Shown: positions 63,350-64,000 of the stretch, in pieces
Position numbering within the stretch: position 1 is the stretch's first letter
How the letters are laid out: each line of letters opens with the position of its first letter
Assembly (NCBI RefSeq): GCF_003415675.1
Contig: NZ_QFZK01000001.1
Location: 496,001 to 560,000 of the forward strand
Length of the DNA: 64,000 nucleotides
Source of the DNA: Rhodoferax lacus
Lineage (GTDB): Bacteria; Pseudomonadota; Gammaproteobacteria; Burkholderiales; Burkholderiaceae_C
Direction of reading: 5' to 3'
The notes under the pieces: generated by a model
Seen by the model: only the letters and a program-made list of their open reading frames with translations
Database searches by the model: none
What the model was told of the DNA's origin: nothing
Position numbers and translations under genes: made by a program

Positions 63350-64000
63350 GCCAGTTCTTCCTTGCGGATGCGGGTGATGGGCTCCAGCACGGTGGGCAGC
63401 GCCTGCATGGCAGCCAGCGCCACGTTCATCCGGGCTTCCACACAGTCGTGGGTCAGGATGATGAGGTCGGTCTGGGTGGCATCCACGCCGCCCACTTCGT
63501 CGGCTTCGCGCTGCAGCACGGCGTCAATGCTGATGCCGGACTCGGCCAGAATGCCGGTTACCTTGGCCAGCACACCGGCCTGATCGGCCACGCGCAGGCG
63601 CAGGTAGTAGCTGGTCACCACGTCGGCCATGGGGAGGATGGGGGTGTCGCTCATGGCGTTGGGCTGGAAGGCCAGGTGCGGCACGCGCTGCGCCGAATCG
63701 GCGGTGTGCAGGCGGGTGATGTCCACCAGGTCGGCAATCACGGCACTGGCCGTGGGCTCGGAGCCTGCGCCCTTGCCGTAGTAGAGCGTGGTGCCAACGG
63801 CGTCGCCCTGCACTACTACCGCGTTCATGGCGCCTTCCACGTTGGCAATCAGGCGCTTGGAGGGCACCAGACTGGGGTGCACGCGCAGCTCGATGCCCTC
63901 GGGGCGGCGCTTGGCAATACCCAGCAGCTTGATGCGGTAGCCCAGTTGTTCGGCGTACTTGATGTCCTGGGCAGAGAGCTTGGTGATGCCTTCCACATAG
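63346..64000 (-). CDS. hom: Homoserine dehydrogenase, C-terminal part, truncated by window edge
   Basis: The minus strand is open from the stop at 63346 to the right edge, giving 218 codons of the C-terminal half. VEGITKLSAQDIKYAEQLGY, GIAKRRPEGIELRVHPSLVP and KGAGSEPTASAVIADLVDIT are the standard end of the catalytic domain. An ACT domain follows (YYLRLRVADQAGVLAKVTGI, then ILAESGISID), where threonine inhibits the enzyme. The NAD-binding N-terminal part lies outside the window. It reduces aspartate semialdehyde to homoserine, just before ThrC in the threonine pathway. Confidence 0.95.
   Translation of the reverse strand, partial: YVEGITKLSAQDIKYAEQLGYRIKLLGIAKRRPEGIELRVHPSLVPSKRLIANVEGAMNAVVVQGDAVGTTLYYGKGAGSEPTASAVIADLVDITRLHTADSAQRVPHLAFQPNAMSDTPILPMADVVTSYYLRLRVADQAGVLAKVTGILAESGISIDAVLQREADEVGGVDATQTDLIILTHDCVEARMNVALAAMQALPTVLEPITRIRKEELA

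Overview
The window looks like a GC-rich betaproteobacterial chromosome, most likely Burkholderiales, family Comamonadaceae. The grounds are a class I PHA operon in the order phaC-phaA-phaB, an infC-rpmI-rplT-pheS-pheT-ihfA-merR-tRNA-Pro block, and protein sequences typical of that family. A fumarate reductase operon (frdABCD) with an FNR-like promoter suggests a facultative anaerobe, for example something close to Rhodoferax. The genus is inference. I see no prophage, insertion sequence, rRNA or CRISPR array.

Layout. 1-344: the N-terminus of a c-di-GMP phosphodiesterase (HD-GYP type) running off the left edge. 482-5254: a PfkB-type sugar kinase and the phaCAB operon. 5345-9490: a small membrane protein, the peptidoglycan-editing factor pgeF, then a plus-strand run of an ABM-fold monooxygenase, an FAH-family enzyme, a Nudix hydrolase and a DnaQ exonuclease/GIY-YIG fusion. 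9621-10838: a short FimV-like envelope protein. 10944-19007: tRNA-Pro(GGG) and the translation block merR, ihfA, pheT, pheS, rplT, rpmI, infC and thrS, with several leader or attenuator structures and an ATC start codon for infC. 19195-20514: isocitrate lyase with paired operator-like palindromes upstream.

20797-36784 is a 16-kb polyamine catabolism island: two glutamine-synthetase-like ligases, two class III aminotransferases, puuC, the potFGHI uptake system, puuA, puuD, a divergent MocR-type regulator, puuB and an agmatinase. Together they can import putrescine (or make it from agmatine), glutamylate and oxidise it to gamma-glutamyl-GABA, release GABA and transaminate it; a parallel SpuC route transaminates putrescine directly.

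36979-45353: an EamA transporter, an RraA-like aldolase, a histone-H1-like/SWIB fusion protein, a complete dppBCDF-dppA peptide transporter and a small TTG-initiated ORF. 45350-50492: formate-tetrahydrofolate ligase and frdDCBA. 50576-56785: a 1334-residue hybrid histidine kinase, an EamA transporter and an MFS transporter. 56859-64000: clpB, an unusual pair of long stem-loops with the same loop but different stems, the molybdopterin genes moaE-moaD-moeA, thrC, and the C-terminal part of hom leaving the right edge.

The most unusual non-coding feature is the pair of long hairpins at 59595-59669 and 59779-59855.
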